Shown here in pieces: positions 16,333-25,516 of a stretch of 64,000 bases of DNA (positions within the stretch are counted from its first letter, which is position 1; the number at the start of each line of letters is the position of its first letter). The stretch is taken from the NCBI RefSeq assembly GCF_900111495.1, contig NZ_FOIU01000002.1, forward strand, positions 620,001 through 684,000, in the 5' to 3' direction. The notes beneath the pieces are model-generated. The model was given only the letters and a program-made list of their open reading frames with translations, had not been told where the DNA came from and searched no databases. The stretch is from Chryseobacterium wanjuense (lineage in GTDB: Bacteria > Bacteroidota > Bacteroidia > Flavobacteriales > Weeksellaceae). The translations under genes and the position numbers were made by a program.

Positions 16333-16623
16333 TATTTTTTTTATTTAGATGTCCTTTTGTCTTGAAACAAAAGAACGAAAAATTGCCTCCATAAAGTCGG
16401 CGAATATTATTTCAAGACCTGGAATCTGAATGCTAAAAATCAATCCTGAAATTCCAAAAACTTGCACGAATTCAGCATTTGTTCTTCGGTTCAAAATTTG
16501 TGTCGCGCTTCAAACAGTAGGAATTTTTTAACGGATTAATTTGTAATTTTCTTTACGCTTCAGCTTCCTATGTCTTCGTTACTACACCGAAAGAATCTGT
16601 GCAAATTTGTAAAATCTGTGGGA
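16333..16623. repeat. Gap holding a repeat-like, non-coding segment
   Basis: After the surE terminator there is a stretch with phrases such as GTCTTGAAACAAAAGAACGAAA, CAAGACCTGGAATCTGAATG, CTTTACGCTTCAGCTTCC and CTGTGCAAATTTG. I associate these with widely dispersed flavobacterial intergenic repeats. No ORF is supported. The boundaries and copy number cannot be established from this window. Confidence 0.4.
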
Positions 16624-18027
16624 TTAAAACAAAACTTTATCCTCTTTTCGAAGCTCTTCCAAATATTTAATTTTATCATCACGATAAAAAAGATTCATGG
16701 TTTCAAATGGAATTAATTTTAAATCTTTATTCACGATATGAACACATGATTTCTTTACGGCACGAACATCAAAATCATGGGCATCCATGAAATTCATAAT
16801 AATAATCCGGAATAAATTATCATAATCCAGATTCGGAGCAGAAGCTTCTGGGAGACAGCATAATAATTGATTTACTTTAGGCTGCACTTTATCTACAGAA
16901 ATTCCGGTGCTGAAAATATCAAGAAGCTGCATCTGAAGTCCGGTGTCCTGTTCGTAAACGATTGTATTTTTCGTTTCATTATTCAGTAAATCAGCCGGGT
17001 TAATATATCTTGTTAAAGGAATAGTTTCACCTTCCAGCTTTAAAATATATCCCATTGCCAACGCATCAGGATTACACGGAACCGGGATAATATCATCCGA
17101 ATTCAGAAGCGGAAACTGGTTTAAAATCTCCTGTCTCACTTCCGTCAACGTTATTTTTTCGTGGGCAGAATCGTCTCTGTTCCTTCCGGCAATTTCTACG
17201 GGTTGGAAAGTAATTCCGCGGACGCATTTTTGTTTCAAGGCAAAATCGATGATTTTCCCTATTTCATCAATATTTTTTCCTTTTTGAAGGACAATTACCA
17301 GCGTTGTAGAAAGATTTAAAGCATTTAATTTCTCCAAAGCTTTCATTCGCACATCCGTAAGATCTTTCCCTCTGAAATCTTCTAAAACTTCCGGTTTAAA
17401 AGAATCAAACTGAAGATAAATCTCAAATTCCGGAGCATACGTTGCCAGTTTTTCTGCAAACCCGGGATCGTTGGCAATTCGTACTCCATTGGTATTCAGC
17501 ATCAGATGTTTGATCGGTTTTGATTTCGCAATATCCATTATTTTGAAAAACTCGGGATGAATCGTCGGTTCACCTCCACTGATCTGAACGACATCAGGTT
17601 CTCCTTCATTTTTAACGATGATATCAAACATGGCTTCAATTTCCTCCAAACTTCGATGGCTTCCGTAATGTGGCGAAGACATGGCATAACAGGTCGGACA
17701 AGTGAGATTGCAACGATCTGTCACTTCCACAATCGAAAGACAGCTATGCTGCTCATGATCAACACATAAGCCACAATCATAAGGACATCCGTACTCTACA
17801 TCGGTTCCGAAATGAACTGGCATTTCCGAAGCTTTATTATAGTTTCTAATATTTTTGTAATAGTGAACATCCGAAGCAATTTTTGTTTTAAAAAATCCAT
17901 GATCAGGACATCTTTTGGTCATGAAAACTGCTTCATCTTCGATGATAATCTTAGCACCCACCCTTTTCAGGCATTCCGGGCAGAGACTGATCGTATAATC
18001 GTAATAGGTATAATTTCTTACAGGCAT
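16624..18027 (-). CDS. Radical SAM protein resembling the archaeal MJ0619/Tes family
   Basis: This 467-residue protein starts with a zinc-ribbon-like segment (C16-P-E-C19 and C40-P-D-H43). A second Cys/His block follows (C81-PYD-C85-GL-C88, H91, H94, C96). The radical SAM cluster motif is C106-NLT-C110-PT-C113, with the SAM-binding VQISGGEPTIHPEFF next. The C-terminal part adds more conserved Cys (VPCNPDA, LLCCLPEA, VKKSCVHIV). This arrangement resembles archaeal MJ0619-type enzymes, which include the tetraether synthase Tes that joins lipid chains. The bacterial function is unknown. It is the third gene of a unit with a small membrane protein (9-nt gap) and an Lgt-like protein, which suggests a lipid substrate. 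Confidence 0.85.
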   Translation of the reverse strand: MPVRNYTYYDYTISLCPECLKRVGAKIIIEDEAVFMTKRCPDHGFFKTKIASDVHYYKNIRNYNKASEMPVHFGTDVEYGCPYDCGLCVDHEQHSCLSIVEVTDRCNLTCPTCYAMSSPHYGSHRSLEEIEAMFDIIVKNEGEPDVVQISGGEPTIHPEFFKIMDIAKSKPIKHLMLNTNGVRIANDPGFAEKLATYAPEFEIYLQFDSFKPEVLEDFRGKDLTDVRMKALEKLNALNLSTTLVIVLQKGKNIDEIGKIIDFALKQKCVRGITFQPVEIAGRNRDDSAHEKITLTEVRQEILNQFPLLNSDDIIPVPCNPDALAMGYILKLEGETIPLTRYINPADLLNNETKNTIVYEQDTGLQMQLLDIFSTGISVDKVQPKVNQLLCCLPEASAPNLDYDNLFRIIIMNFMDAHDFDVRAVKKSCVHIVNKDLKLIPFETMNLFYRDDKIKYLEELRKEDKVLF

Positions 18028-18036
18028 ATTTTTAAT

Positions 18037-18273
18037 TTAAAGTCCACCACCACAAATCGCTCCGCTTATCAAACCGCACAACAGCAAGGAAATAAGCATT
18101 GTCTGTATAAACTGTTTTCTGGAAAATTTCTTATCGCCTTTCCATTCGTACGAAACTTTTACAATCATGGTGATAATGAAGGAAATAAACAGTGCCACTA
18201 CAAGAAAAATAATGATGATCATGGCAAATAATCCTCCCAGATTTCCGACTTCCAGCAATGTTAGAGATTTCAT
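18037..18273 (-). CDS. Small two-helix membrane protein
   Basis: This 78-residue protein has a hydrophobic helix at 13-38 (LGGLFAMIIIIFLVVALFI), a charged loop (SYEWKGDKKFSRKQF), and a second helix ending in GAICGGGL. It lies between the Lgt-like and radical SAM genes with gaps of 10 and 9 nt, so it is certainly in their transcript. I do not recognise the family. The conserved-looking Gly/Cys C-terminus and membrane location make it a candidate partner or anchor of the radical SAM enzyme (inference). Confidence 0.75.
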   Translation of the reverse strand: MKSLTLLEVGNLGGLFAMIIIIFLVVALFISFIITMIVKVSYEWKGDKKFSRKQFIQTMLISLLLCGLISGAICGGGL

Positions 18274-18283
18274 AGTGAAAATT

Positions 18284-19030
18284 TTAATGTGAATGTACGG
18301 TTTTTATGTTTTTTATTTTAAAAATATAATAAATAATTACGCATAGACAAACCAATTGGATCGTGCCTAAATTTCCCACTAATTCTAATCTCGGCTTAAT
18401 AAAATCCAGCAGAAATCTGAATGCGAAATAACTCAGCATAAACGATTGAAATACAAAACCTGAAGGGTGTTTTTTCTGTCTTTGAATCATTTTTAATACA
18501 ATCCACAGAACAATTAAAAAAGCAATTTCATACAAAGCAACAGGATGTCTTAAATATTGATCTCCCAAATGCATCCCGAAGATTGATTTTGTTGGCAGAC
18601 CATAAGTTTCTTCATAAATTCCGGTGAGAAAACAGCCAATTCTTCCGATAATCATTGCCAGCATCAAGGGAAAAACAATCAAGTCTCCCGTACTTTCCTT
18701 ATGTCCTACAATTTTTTTGGCTAATTCTACGCCCATTAATCCAAAAGCCAATCCTCCAACGATGGTATTATTTGTCCAGATGGTTTTAAAATCAAAGTGT
18801 TCAAAAAGCTTGTATGGATTTTCGAGATTGCCAATCAATTTTGAACCGATTAATGCTCCCGCCGTCGCTCCTATTAAAACTGCTGCAGAAGTGTTGAATG
18901 AAAGTTTTTCTTTAGATTTTCGTTTTAAAAAAAAATAATACCGCATCCCGATAAACATCCCTAACGCTTCAAAAACCGGATGTGCAAGAACTGTTGTGTC
19001 GAAAATGTGAAAAGTAACAGGAAAATCCAT
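18284..19030 (-). CDS. Lgt-fold membrane protein, divergent from prolipoprotein diacylglyceryl transferase
   Basis: This 248-residue protein has about seven membrane helices and an overall Lgt layout: N-terminal HPVFEALG, a central VGGLAFGLMG, the signature-like GRIGCFLTGIYEETYGLPT, RHPVALYE and FRFLLDFIKPR. In canonical Lgt the centre reads HGG and the signature GRIGNF. Here position 91 is Val instead of the essential His, and residue 133 is Cys instead of the essential Asn. It therefore looks like a paralogue with altered chemistry rather than the housekeeping enzyme. It is first in the unit with the small membrane protein and the radical SAM enzyme. Confidence 0.8.
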   Translation of the reverse strand: MDFPVTFHIFDTTVLAHPVFEALGMFIGMRYYFFLKRKSKEKLSFNTSAAVLIGATAGALIGSKLIGNLENPYKLFEHFDFKTIWTNNTIVGGLAFGLMGVELAKKIVGHKESTGDLIVFPLMLAMIIGRIGCFLTGIYEETYGLPTKSIFGMHLGDQYLRHPVALYEIAFLIVLWIVLKMIQRQKKHPSGFVFQSFMLSYFAFRFLLDFIKPRLELVGNLGTIQLVCLCVIIYYIFKIKNIKTVHSH

Positions 19031-19035
19031 GGTTT

Positions 19036-19043
19036 CAAAAGTA
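19036..19043 (-). promoter_or_regulatory. -7 promoter element (TACTTTTG) of the Lgt-like/radical SAM operon
   Basis: Perfect TAnnTTTG on the minus strand, only 5 nt from the ATG at 19030. The transcript would start at or within a few bases of the start codon, which predicts a leaderless or nearly leaderless mRNA. Confidence 0.5.
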
Positions 19044-19305
19044 TTGCTTTTTTGAATGAATTTAATATTCAGGAAGGTTTTTAATTTGTTTTTTTTTGCT
19101 CACGCTGATTTTGCAGATTGCGCAGATCTTTTTAATAATATCTTCAAATTCTTTTTAAATTAAATTTACAAACCATGCATATGAAAGCATTATCGAAAAA
19201 TAGGCAAACTCAGGAAAAGAATTTTATTAAAAAATTTTTAAAATCCTTTTAATTCAACTTTTAATCAATCTTTTTCCTAATTTTAAGTAAAATAATTTTC
19301 CAAAT

Positions 19306-20346
19306 ATGAGAATAGAATATGAAATAAAGCTGGGTTTTAAAGATGTAATGTTCAGACCAAAACGTTCCACGCTGAAATCCCGCTCCGAGGTTGATCTGGA
19401 AAGAGAATTCACATTCAGACATACTCAGAAAAAATGGAATGGAGTTCCCGTTATTGCTGCCAATATGGATACGGTCGGGACTTTTGAAATGGCTGTAGAA
19501 CTGGCAAAGGACAAAATTATAACGGCAATTCACAAACACTATTCCGTGGATGAATGGAGTGAGTTTTTAAATAATCAGCCGGAAAATATTCATCAATATA
19601 TCGCTTTAAGCACCGGAACCGGAAAGGCGGATGAAGAAAAAATAAGAACCATCCTCGAAAAGCACCCAAAAATTGAGTTTCTCTGCATTGATGTAGCCAA
19701 TGGCTATTCCGAGCATTTCGTGCAATTTGTGAAGAAGGCAAGAACCAATTTTCCCGATAAAATTATCATCGCGGGAAACGTCGTAACGGGCGAAATGGTG
19801 GAAGAGCTTCTTTTGGTGGGCGCAGATATCATAAAAGTAGGAATCGGCCCGGGATCTGTCTGTACTACCCGTGTAAAAACCGGTGTCGGCTATCCCCAGC
19901 TTTCGGCAATTATCGAATGTGCTGATGCCGCGCATGGATTGGGCGGTCATATCATCGCAGACGGCGGCTGTAAAGTTCCCGGAGATGTGGCCAAAGCTTT
20001 TGGCGGAGGTGCAGATTTTGTGATGCTCGGAGGAATGTTTGCCGGTCATGATGAAAGCGGCGGTGAAATGATCGAAGAAAATGGCAAAAAATTCCGTTTA
20101 TTTTACGGGATGAGTTCTAAAACAGCGATGGATAAACATTCTGGAGGTGTTGCAGAATACCGGGCTTCAGAAGGAAAAACGGTGAAAGTGGCTTATAAAG
20201 GTCCGGTTTCGGAAACGGTGAAAGATATTTTGGGCGGTGTTCGTTCTACTTGCACGTATGTTGGTGCTTCAAAACTTAAGGAATTGTCGAAAAGGACAAC
20301 TTTCATCAGGGTTCAGGAGCAAGAAAATCAAGTATTTAAAGATTAG
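19306..20346 (+). CDS. guaC: GMP reductase
   Basis: This 346-residue protein is a full-length IMPDH/GMPR family barrel. Motifs: [19 protein letters not shown] near the N-terminus, [12 protein letters not shown], the active-site loop [20 protein letters not shown] (catalytic Cys), phosphate-binding [20 protein letters not shown], and [15 protein letters not shown]. The lack of CBS domains and the FKDV/RPKRS start distinguish it from GuaB. It reduces GMP to IMP with NADPH in purine salvage. A TTG-initiated DUF1835 gene follows 3 nt downstream. Confidence 0.95.
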   Translation: MRIEYEIKLGFKDVMFRPKRSTLKSRSEVDLEREFTFRHTQKKWNGVPVIAANMDTVGTFEMAVELAKDKIITAIHKHYSVDEWSEFLNNQPENIHQYIALSTGTGKADEEKIRTILEKHPKIEFLCIDVANGYSEHFVQFVKKARTNFPDKIIIAGNVVTGEMVEELLLVGADIIKVGIGPGSVCTTRVKTGVGYPQLSAIIECADAAHGLGGHIIADGGCKVPGDVAKAFGGGADFVMLGGMFAGHDESGGEMIEENGKKFRLFYGMSSKTAMDKHSGGVAEYRASEGKTVKVAYKGPVSETVKDILGGVRSTCTYVGASKLKELSKRTTFIRVQEQENQVFKD

Positions 20347-20349
20347 CAA

Positions 20350-21087
20350 TTGAATAATATATTGAATATAACAAACGGTGATTATCTCGCGGATCAGTTG
20401 AAGGAAACTTCGATTGAAGGCGAGATGATTATGTGTAGAGAAGCTTTAGTTACCGGCCCGTTACAGGCTGATAATCTGGAAGATTTCTGGAAAATAAGAT
20501 CTGAATTTATTCTTAAAGATTATAAAGCTTCGCAAAACAGCTATTATAAGAAAGTTGTTTCAGAATTTGAAAAAATTATGCAGATTGCCGATGGTTCGGA
20601 AGTCAATCTTTGGTTTGAGGACGATTTGTTTTGCCAGGTAAATCTCTGGTTTTGTGTTTCTTTGCTTCAACATAAAGACATTAAAATTTACAGAATATTT
20701 CCAAAAAAAGGAAAAGAAGACCATTGGAAAGGGTTTTCGGTTTCAAAAAATTCGGATTTGGAAGATGCGTTGCAATCCAGAGTTTTGTTTCAGGAAAAAG
20801 ATATCAAATTGGCTCTCAATCTTTGGAAGGCATACCAGAATAACGACCGTGAATCATTGAAAAAACTTTCTGAAAATCAATCAGATTGCTTTCATTATTT
20901 AGACGAAGTTATTGATGCTTATCTCCACACAGATCCTGAAGTTTTCATTAAAAATTTAATGGAAAAAGGAATAACAGACTTTAATGATATCTTTGAAAAG
21001 TTTCGGGATGAATTGGGAATTTTCGGATTTGGTGATCTTCAGGTGAAAACTTTTTATGATAAAATTGTAGCTGAAAAACAGAATTAA
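20350..21087 (+). CDS. DUF1835 domain-containing protein
   Basis: This 245-residue protein is read from a TTG at 20350 (NNILNITNGDYLADQL). The start matches the typical DUF1835 beginning, an xLHITNGD-like strand followed by a REALVTGPL motif. Mid-protein WFEDDLFCQVNLWFCVSLLQ is also typical. Some members have been linked to RNA polymerase sigma-operon contexts, but no biochemical role is known to me. It is translationally close to guaC (3-nt gap), so the two are probably co-transcribed. Confidence 0.85.
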   Translation: MNNILNITNGDYLADQLKETSIEGEMIMCREALVTGPLQADNLEDFWKIRSEFILKDYKASQNSYYKKVVSEFEKIMQIADGSEVNLWFEDDLFCQVNLWFCVSLLQHKDIKIYRIFPKKGKEDHWKGFSVSKNSDLEDALQSRVLFQEKDIKLALNLWKAYQNNDRESLKKLSENQSDCFHYLDEVIDAYLHTDPEVFIKNLMEKGITDFNDIFEKFRDELGIFGFGDLQVKTFYDKIVAEKQN

Positions 21088-21105
21088 GGTATCGTGAGAT
21101 GCCTT
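21086..21105 (+). terminator. Probable terminator of guaC-DUF1835
   Basis: Stem AAGGTATC/GATGCCTT with a GTGA loop, followed by ATTTTG. It overlaps the stop region of the convergent membrane protein gene. Confidence 0.55.
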
Positions 21106-22423
21106 ATTTTGTTCTGATATATTTCTTGTCAAAATACTTTTGAAGCTGGTCGTTCACGTATTTTTTATCCTCGTGTACGGAAGACATTTCATCAAAATAC
21201 AGCACTTTAGGAACCGTTTTTATTTTATCCAGTATCAAAGAATCTTCTTTTGAATTTTTAATCGTATAAATGCGGTTTTCTATTTCCTGATCGTATGTTT
21301 TCAGATCTGTGAGAAAGATTTCTTTAAAAATATTATTTACATTAAAATCAATATTGAAATTAGCATATTTCTCAGGGAAAATATGGGTTTCAGGCAAGAA
21401 AACAATGATAATACTTATCCACCAGAATTTCCTGATTTTTTCAAATCTAAACATCATCACAAGCGAAAAAGTAAGAAGATAGAAGAAAATAATATTCTCA
21501 AACTGCCTTCCGATCGTATTCAGAATATATCCGGTAAAAAGCAATGGGACAAAGGATATTAACCAGATCAGAATTGCTTTTTTAAAGCTTATTTTTTCAA
21601 TAATTCCCTTTAATTCTTTTCCAAAAATGGTAAGGAAAAGCGGTAAGATCAAGATTATTTTAAAGGAAATATAGATTGAATTGGCTCCAAATATCCCTAT
21701 CCTTTTCAGCCATTTGATATAAAAAACATCTGTGGAATCGGCGAGTCTTTTGAAGTTTCCGGGCGCCAGAAAACTTAACAGAAGACCTATTAAGCCAACA
21801 ATTAATAATATTCTGTTTTCTTTTGATTTAATTTGAAAATTTAAAACAATTAAAACTCCTAAAAGAAGTAAGGCTAATATTTCATTCGATCCCATAATGA
21901 CCGCTACAAATATTGCGCTTAAAAAGAACCAAATCTTCTTTCCTGATTCTTGAAATTTTCCGTATGAATAGAGTAAAATTCCCGATAAAATAACAGGCAG
22001 AAAATAGATGTTGGATCCTGTGATCCAGTAAAAATGCTCAGGAAGACTGACTAGAATAACGGTGTAGAAAAAAAATAAGAGAAAGCCTTTTAATAATGAT
22101 TCAGATAATGAATATTTAAAATATTGTTTAAAATTCAACGCTGAAATACCAATAAATATTGAAAATAGCAAGGCTGGATAAACTTTCGGTAAAATATTTT
22201 CCGGGTCATTGGAAACCGGGTTAAGCGTATTGATGGTGTATCCAAAATACCTTCCACCCCAGTTTTTGTAAAAATCTAAACTGTTTCCAATAATTCCCAA
22301 CTTCTTGGTTCCATAGGAATAAATATAATCATCGGTCTGATATACATTAAAAAAAGCAATGTAAATCAGACCGATATATAATAAAATCGACAAGAATACG
22401 AGAATATTCTTTGCTAATTTCAT
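21104..22423 (-). CDS. Polytopic membrane protein, DUF6056-like
   Basis: This 439-residue protein has about ten hydrophobic helices. It has the N-terminal pattern of glycosyltransferase-like integral proteins: acidic DDYIYSYG after the first helix and GGRYFGYTIN. A periplasmic EHFYWITGSNIYF loop and the FLAPGNFKRL motif are also typical of DUF6056. The C-terminal 90 residues are soluble. It starts 5 nt after fabG and is probably co-transcribed, perhaps serving envelope glycan or lipid metabolism. The function is unknown. Confidence 0.7.
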   Translation of the reverse strand: MKLAKNILVFLSILLYIGLIYIAFFNVYQTDDYIYSYGTKKLGIIGNSLDFYKNWGGRYFGYTINTLNPVSNDPENILPKVYPALLFSIFIGISALNFKQYFKYSLSESLLKGFLLFFFYTVILVSLPEHFYWITGSNIYFLPVILSGILLYSYGKFQESGKKIWFFLSAIFVAVIMGSNEILALLLLGVLIVLNFQIKSKENRILLIVGLIGLLLSFLAPGNFKRLADSTDVFYIKWLKRIGIFGANSIYISFKIILILPLFLTIFGKELKGIIEKISFKKAILIWLISFVPLLFTGYILNTIGRQFENIIFFYLLTFSLVMMFRFEKIRKFWWISIIIVFLPETHIFPEKYANFNIDFNVNNIFKEIFLTDLKTYDQEIENRIYTIKNSKEDSLILDKIKTVPKVLYFDEMSSVHEDKKYVNDQLQKYFDKKYIRTK

Positions 22424-22428
22424 ATTTT

Positions 22429-23172
22429 TTATGTCAGTAATCCGCCGTCAACGTTTAACGTCTGCCCTGTAACGTAAGAAGACATTTCGCTTCCTAAGAA
22501 TACACAAGCATTAGCTACATCCTGCGGTTTTCCCAGTTTTTTCATAGGGATCGAATCGTTCCATTTCTGAGTTGCTTTTTCGTCTAAAGCAGCCGTCATT
22601 TCAGTTTCGATGAAACCAGGAGCGATCGCATTGCAACGGATGTTTCTAGAGCCTAATTCAAGCGCAACAGATTTTGTAAAACCAATTACACCCGCTTTGG
22701 AAGCCGCATAGTTTGCCTGTCCTGCATTTCCGCTGATTCCTACAACGGAAGTCATATTAATGATAGACCCTGCTTTTGCTTTCATCATGGGTTTAATAAC
22801 CGCTTTTGTAAGGTTGAATACAGAATCCAGATTTACTTTAATTACTTTATCCCAATCTTCTTTAGACATTCTCAACAGCAAATTATCTTTCGTGATTCCT
22901 GCATTGTTGATCAGAATATCGATCTGGCCAAACTCAGCGATGACATCATCAATTAATTTTTGAGCCGCATCAAAATCCGATGCATCAGATTGGTAACCTT
23001 TAATTTGAGTTACAGAACTTAAAGCAGCTTCTAATTCCTTCGCTTTGTCTACAGAGCCGGCATAAGTAAATGCTATTTTAGCTCCGTGTTGAGCGTACAT
23101 TTCAGCAATACCTTTCCCGATTCCTCTTGTAGCTCCCGTAATTACCGCTACTTTTCCTTCTAATAGTTTCAT
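22429..23172 (-). CDS. fabG: 3-oxoacyl-[acyl-carrier-protein] reductase
   Basis: This 247-residue classical short-chain dehydrogenase has the NADP-binding TGATRGIGKGIA, NNAGITKDN, the catalytic Ser/Tyr/Lys in NMTSVVGISGNAGQANYAASK, and the C-terminal VTGQTLNVDGGLLT. The near-canonical FabG sequence (RMSKEDWDKVIKVNLDSVFN) supports a role in fatty acid elongation. Two -7-like elements lie upstream (23246-23253 and 23263-23270, minus). Confidence 0.94.
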   Translation of the reverse strand: MKLLEGKVAVITGATRGIGKGIAEMYAQHGAKIAFTYAGSVDKAKELEAALSSVTQIKGYQSDASDFDAAQKLIDDVIAEFGQIDILINNAGITKDNLLLRMSKEDWDKVIKVNLDSVFNLTKAVIKPMMKAKAGSIINMTSVVGISGNAGQANYAASKAGVIGFTKSVALELGSRNIRCNAIAPGFIETEMTAALDEKATQKWNDSIPMKKLGKPQDVANACVFLGSEMSSYVTGQTLNVDGGLLT

Positions 23173-23245
23173 ATTTATGACAATTATTTTCTTTATAACT
23201 TATTAACCTTTTGAAAGTTGGCTAATATAATATATTTAATTTTAT

Positions 23246-23270
23246 CAAAATTAATCAGTGCGCAAAGATA
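23246..23270 (-). promoter_or_regulatory. Two candidate -7 elements upstream of fabG
   Basis: On the minus strand TATCTTTG (23263-23270) and TAATTTTG (23246-23253) both fit TAnnTTTG and lie 75-100 nt upstream of fabG. This predicts a leader of 70 nt or more. Confidence 0.5.
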
Positions 23271-23357
23271 TTATAAAATGTTATTCAATACATTTTAAAT
23301 CACATTTTTAGCGAAAATTTATTGCTGTTTTTTATCATATAAGTGATCATTTAAGAT

Positions 23358-24833
23358 CTACTCGATGAAATTTCTTTCTTTTTGTTCTGTAAAATAGATG
23401 AATTCCGTTTCTTTTCCTTTGGTGAGTTTTATTCCTTTTTTATCCTGAACATATTTATCGAAAACAACTTCCGTCAACGGTTCGTTTTTATGATTGGTAA
23501 CACCAAATTTATTGTCTTTTTTCACGACAAATTCATTGGCTCCGAGGAACGTTTCGATATCATCATAGATAAAAGGAACTACTTCATTTCCCTCTTCATC
23601 CAGAATTCCGTAGAAATTATCAATGTTTTTGCCTATTAACAATGGGTACAGCTCGAAAGGTTTCATTTCTTTAAATCCCTTCAATTCTTTGTAAGTATTA
23701 TTTTTTGGTGAAAATGAATAATAAACACCGTCTTTACTTAGAATCAATGCATTAGGGAATATTTTTTCAATCTCGTAACTGTCATTTAAAATACTTTTTA
23801 AATTTTTATCCAAAAGCGTTTCTACATCATCTTTTCTCAGGTACAGGTATTTGTCTCCTGCGATATTCAGGCCTTCTATCCTGTCGTATTCTTTAGGAAA
23901 AACAATTTCTCCATTCAGGCGGATAACGGCTGCCTTAGGATTGGTCTGATCCTGCGAAGTCTTGAATAAACCATTAAATAAAGGGTTTACATAATGATAA
24001 TCAAGATCATACACCTTCCCTTCTTTCTTCGAAAAAATGCTTACTTTATCATCTTTGGTAAGGTAAATATATTCTCTTCCCACAAAAGCCTGTTCGTAGA
24101 TTTCATCGCTGATAACGTTTTCCTTTTCGTCTACAATTCCGTATCTGTTTTTGGATGTATCCAGAGTAACGAGATAAGGAAAAGCATTAATATTATCAAT
24201 ATTATGATTGGAAATTGAGCTTAATGTTTTCCCGTTGTTATCAATAACTTCACCCGATTTTTCGCCTTTTGAAATGTATGCTCTGCCTTTGTAAAAACGA
24301 AGATCTTCAGTAAATTGTCTGTCGGAAACCTGTTTCCCATCAAAGTCATAAATGAGCCAGATATTGTTATTTTTAACGAAAAATCTATTCTCGCTGCCGA
24401 ATTCTATTTTATCCGAAAAAGGTATAATCTGCTTCCCGTTAAAGTCATAAACACAGTCTTTTCCCTGTCTGGAATAGATCATTCTGTCTTTATTTTCCCA
24501 GGTTCTGAATTTAAAATTGTCCAAAGGAATCAATTGATTGCCTTTCTCATCAATTAAAGCTGTTTTTGCGTTGGAATTTCCGGTTTTCACCTTCAAAATA
24601 AAACGATCTTTCCAGAGATGGGAGATCTCACTTTTAAAAGGATAATCAAAAGTAATATTGCCTAAAGAGTCTACAATCCCTGCATTTCCGGTTTTGGGGT
24701 CGGTGATCATTCCGTAACCTTTAGAATAAGAACGTACCTCTTTGCCCAGTTTTTTAGTTAAAAGTATCTGTTTGTACTGATCGGTCTGTCCAAGGCAAAC
24801 AGACGAAAGCAGCACGAAAATTAATTTTTTCAA
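23358..24833 (-). CDS. Secreted WG-repeat protein
   Basis: This 491-residue protein is read from a TTG (complement 24831-24833) directly after the rsmI stop, KKLIFVLLSSVCLGQ being a signal peptide. About nine WG-type repeats follow, each with a YGIVDEKGN-like strand then a PxxYD turn (for example NAGIVDSLGNITFDYPF, KTALIDEKGNQLIPL, FYGILDEEGNEVVPFIYDD). WG repeats form beta-propeller-like structures for protein contacts in the envelope. No enzyme motif is seen. Close adjacency to rsmI suggests read-through transcription. Confidence 0.85.
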   Translation of the reverse strand: MKKLIFVLLSSVCLGQTDQYKQILLTKKLGKEVRSYSKGYGMITDPKTGNAGIVDSLGNITFDYPFKSEISHLWKDRFILKVKTGNSNAKTALIDEKGNQLIPLDNFKFRTWENKDRMIYSRQGKDCVYDFNGKQIIPFSDKIEFGSENRFFVKNNNIWLIYDFDGKQVSDRQFTEDLRFYKGRAYISKGEKSGEVIDNNGKTLSSISNHNIDNINAFPYLVTLDTSKNRYGIVDEKENVISDEIYEQAFVGREYIYLTKDDKVSIFSKKEGKVYDLDYHYVNPLFNGLFKTSQDQTNPKAAVIRLNGEIVFPKEYDRIEGLNIAGDKYLYLRKDDVETLLDKNLKSILNDSYEIEKIFPNALILSKDGVYYSFSPKNNTYKELKGFKEMKPFELYPLLIGKNIDNFYGILDEEGNEVVPFIYDDIETFLGANEFVVKKDNKFGVTNHKNEPLTEVVFDKYVQDKKGIKLTKGKETEFIYFTEQKERNFIE

Positions 24834-25508
24834 TTAAATAGAATTATTTACGATGAGTACAATCTCACCTTTTAAAGTTTTGCTTTTTGAGAATTCAATT
24901 AATTCATTGATGGTCCCGCGTTTGGTTTCTTCAAATTTCTTGGAAATTTCCCTGCTCAGACTTACTTTGGTTTCTTCCCCAAAAAATTCTTTGATCTGCT
25001 CCAACGTCGTGTTGATTTTGTGCGGACTTTCATATAAAACGACGGTTTTTTTCTCTTCCGCCAATTGTTTCAGCTTAGTTTGTCTTCCTTTTTTCTGAGG
25101 TAAAAATCCGGCAAAAAGAAATTCGTTGTTCGGCAATCCTGAAACCACCAAAGCCGGCACAAAAGCCGTTGCCCCCGGCAAACAGATCATATCAATATTA
25201 TTGTCTGCGCCTGCTTTTCCCAGCAAATACCCCGGATCTGAAATTCCCGGCGTTCCGGCATCGGTAATAATAGCGATATTCTGCCCGTTTTTAAGGTCTG
25301 TAATCACCTTTTCCGTCGTCTGGTGCTCGTTGTGCAGATGATAAGATTTTAAAGGCTTTGAAATCTCGAAATGCTTCAGAAGAATTCCGGAAGTTCTTGT
25401 GTCTTCGCATAAAATATAATCAACCTCTTTCAGCACATTTACCGCTCTGAAAGTCATATCTTCCAAGTTCCCGATCGGTGTAGGAACAAAATAAAGGATT
25501 CCGCTCAA
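24834..25508 (-). CDS. rsmI: 16S rRNA (cytidine(1402)-2'-O)-methyltransferase
   Basis: This 224-residue protein starts with TTG (complement 25506-25508) giving SGILYFVPTPIGNLEDMTFRA (read as SGILYFVPTPIGNL, then EDMTFRA), the typical RsmI N-terminus. Further motifs: CEDTRTSGILLKHF, ITDAGTPGISDPGYL, CLPGATAFVPALVVSGLP, and YESPHKINTTLEQI. It methylates C1402 in the decoding centre using SAM. It lies 8 nt after the acidic repeat protein gene and directly before the WG-repeat gene. Confidence 0.94.
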   Translation of the reverse strand: MSGILYFVPTPIGNLEDMTFRAVNVLKEVDYILCEDTRTSGILLKHFEISKPLKSYHLHNEHQTTEKVITDLKNGQNIAIITDAGTPGISDPGYLLGKAGADNNIDMICLPGATAFVPALVVSGLPNNEFLFAGFLPQKKGRQTKLKQLAEEKKTVVLYESPHKINTTLEQIKEFFGEETKVSLSREISKKFEETKRGTINELIEFSKSKTLKGEIVLIVNNSI

Positions 25509-25516
25509 AATGTAAT

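Noticed and set aside
18284-19030. Simple annotation as the housekeeping lgt
   Set aside because: Key Lgt residues are replaced (His to Val, Asn to Cys) and the gene is tied to a radical SAM enzyme rather than a general locus.
19606-20049. 147-codon minus-strand frame within guaC
   Set aside because: Lies opposite the conserved GMP reductase active-site region and shows no protein-like features.
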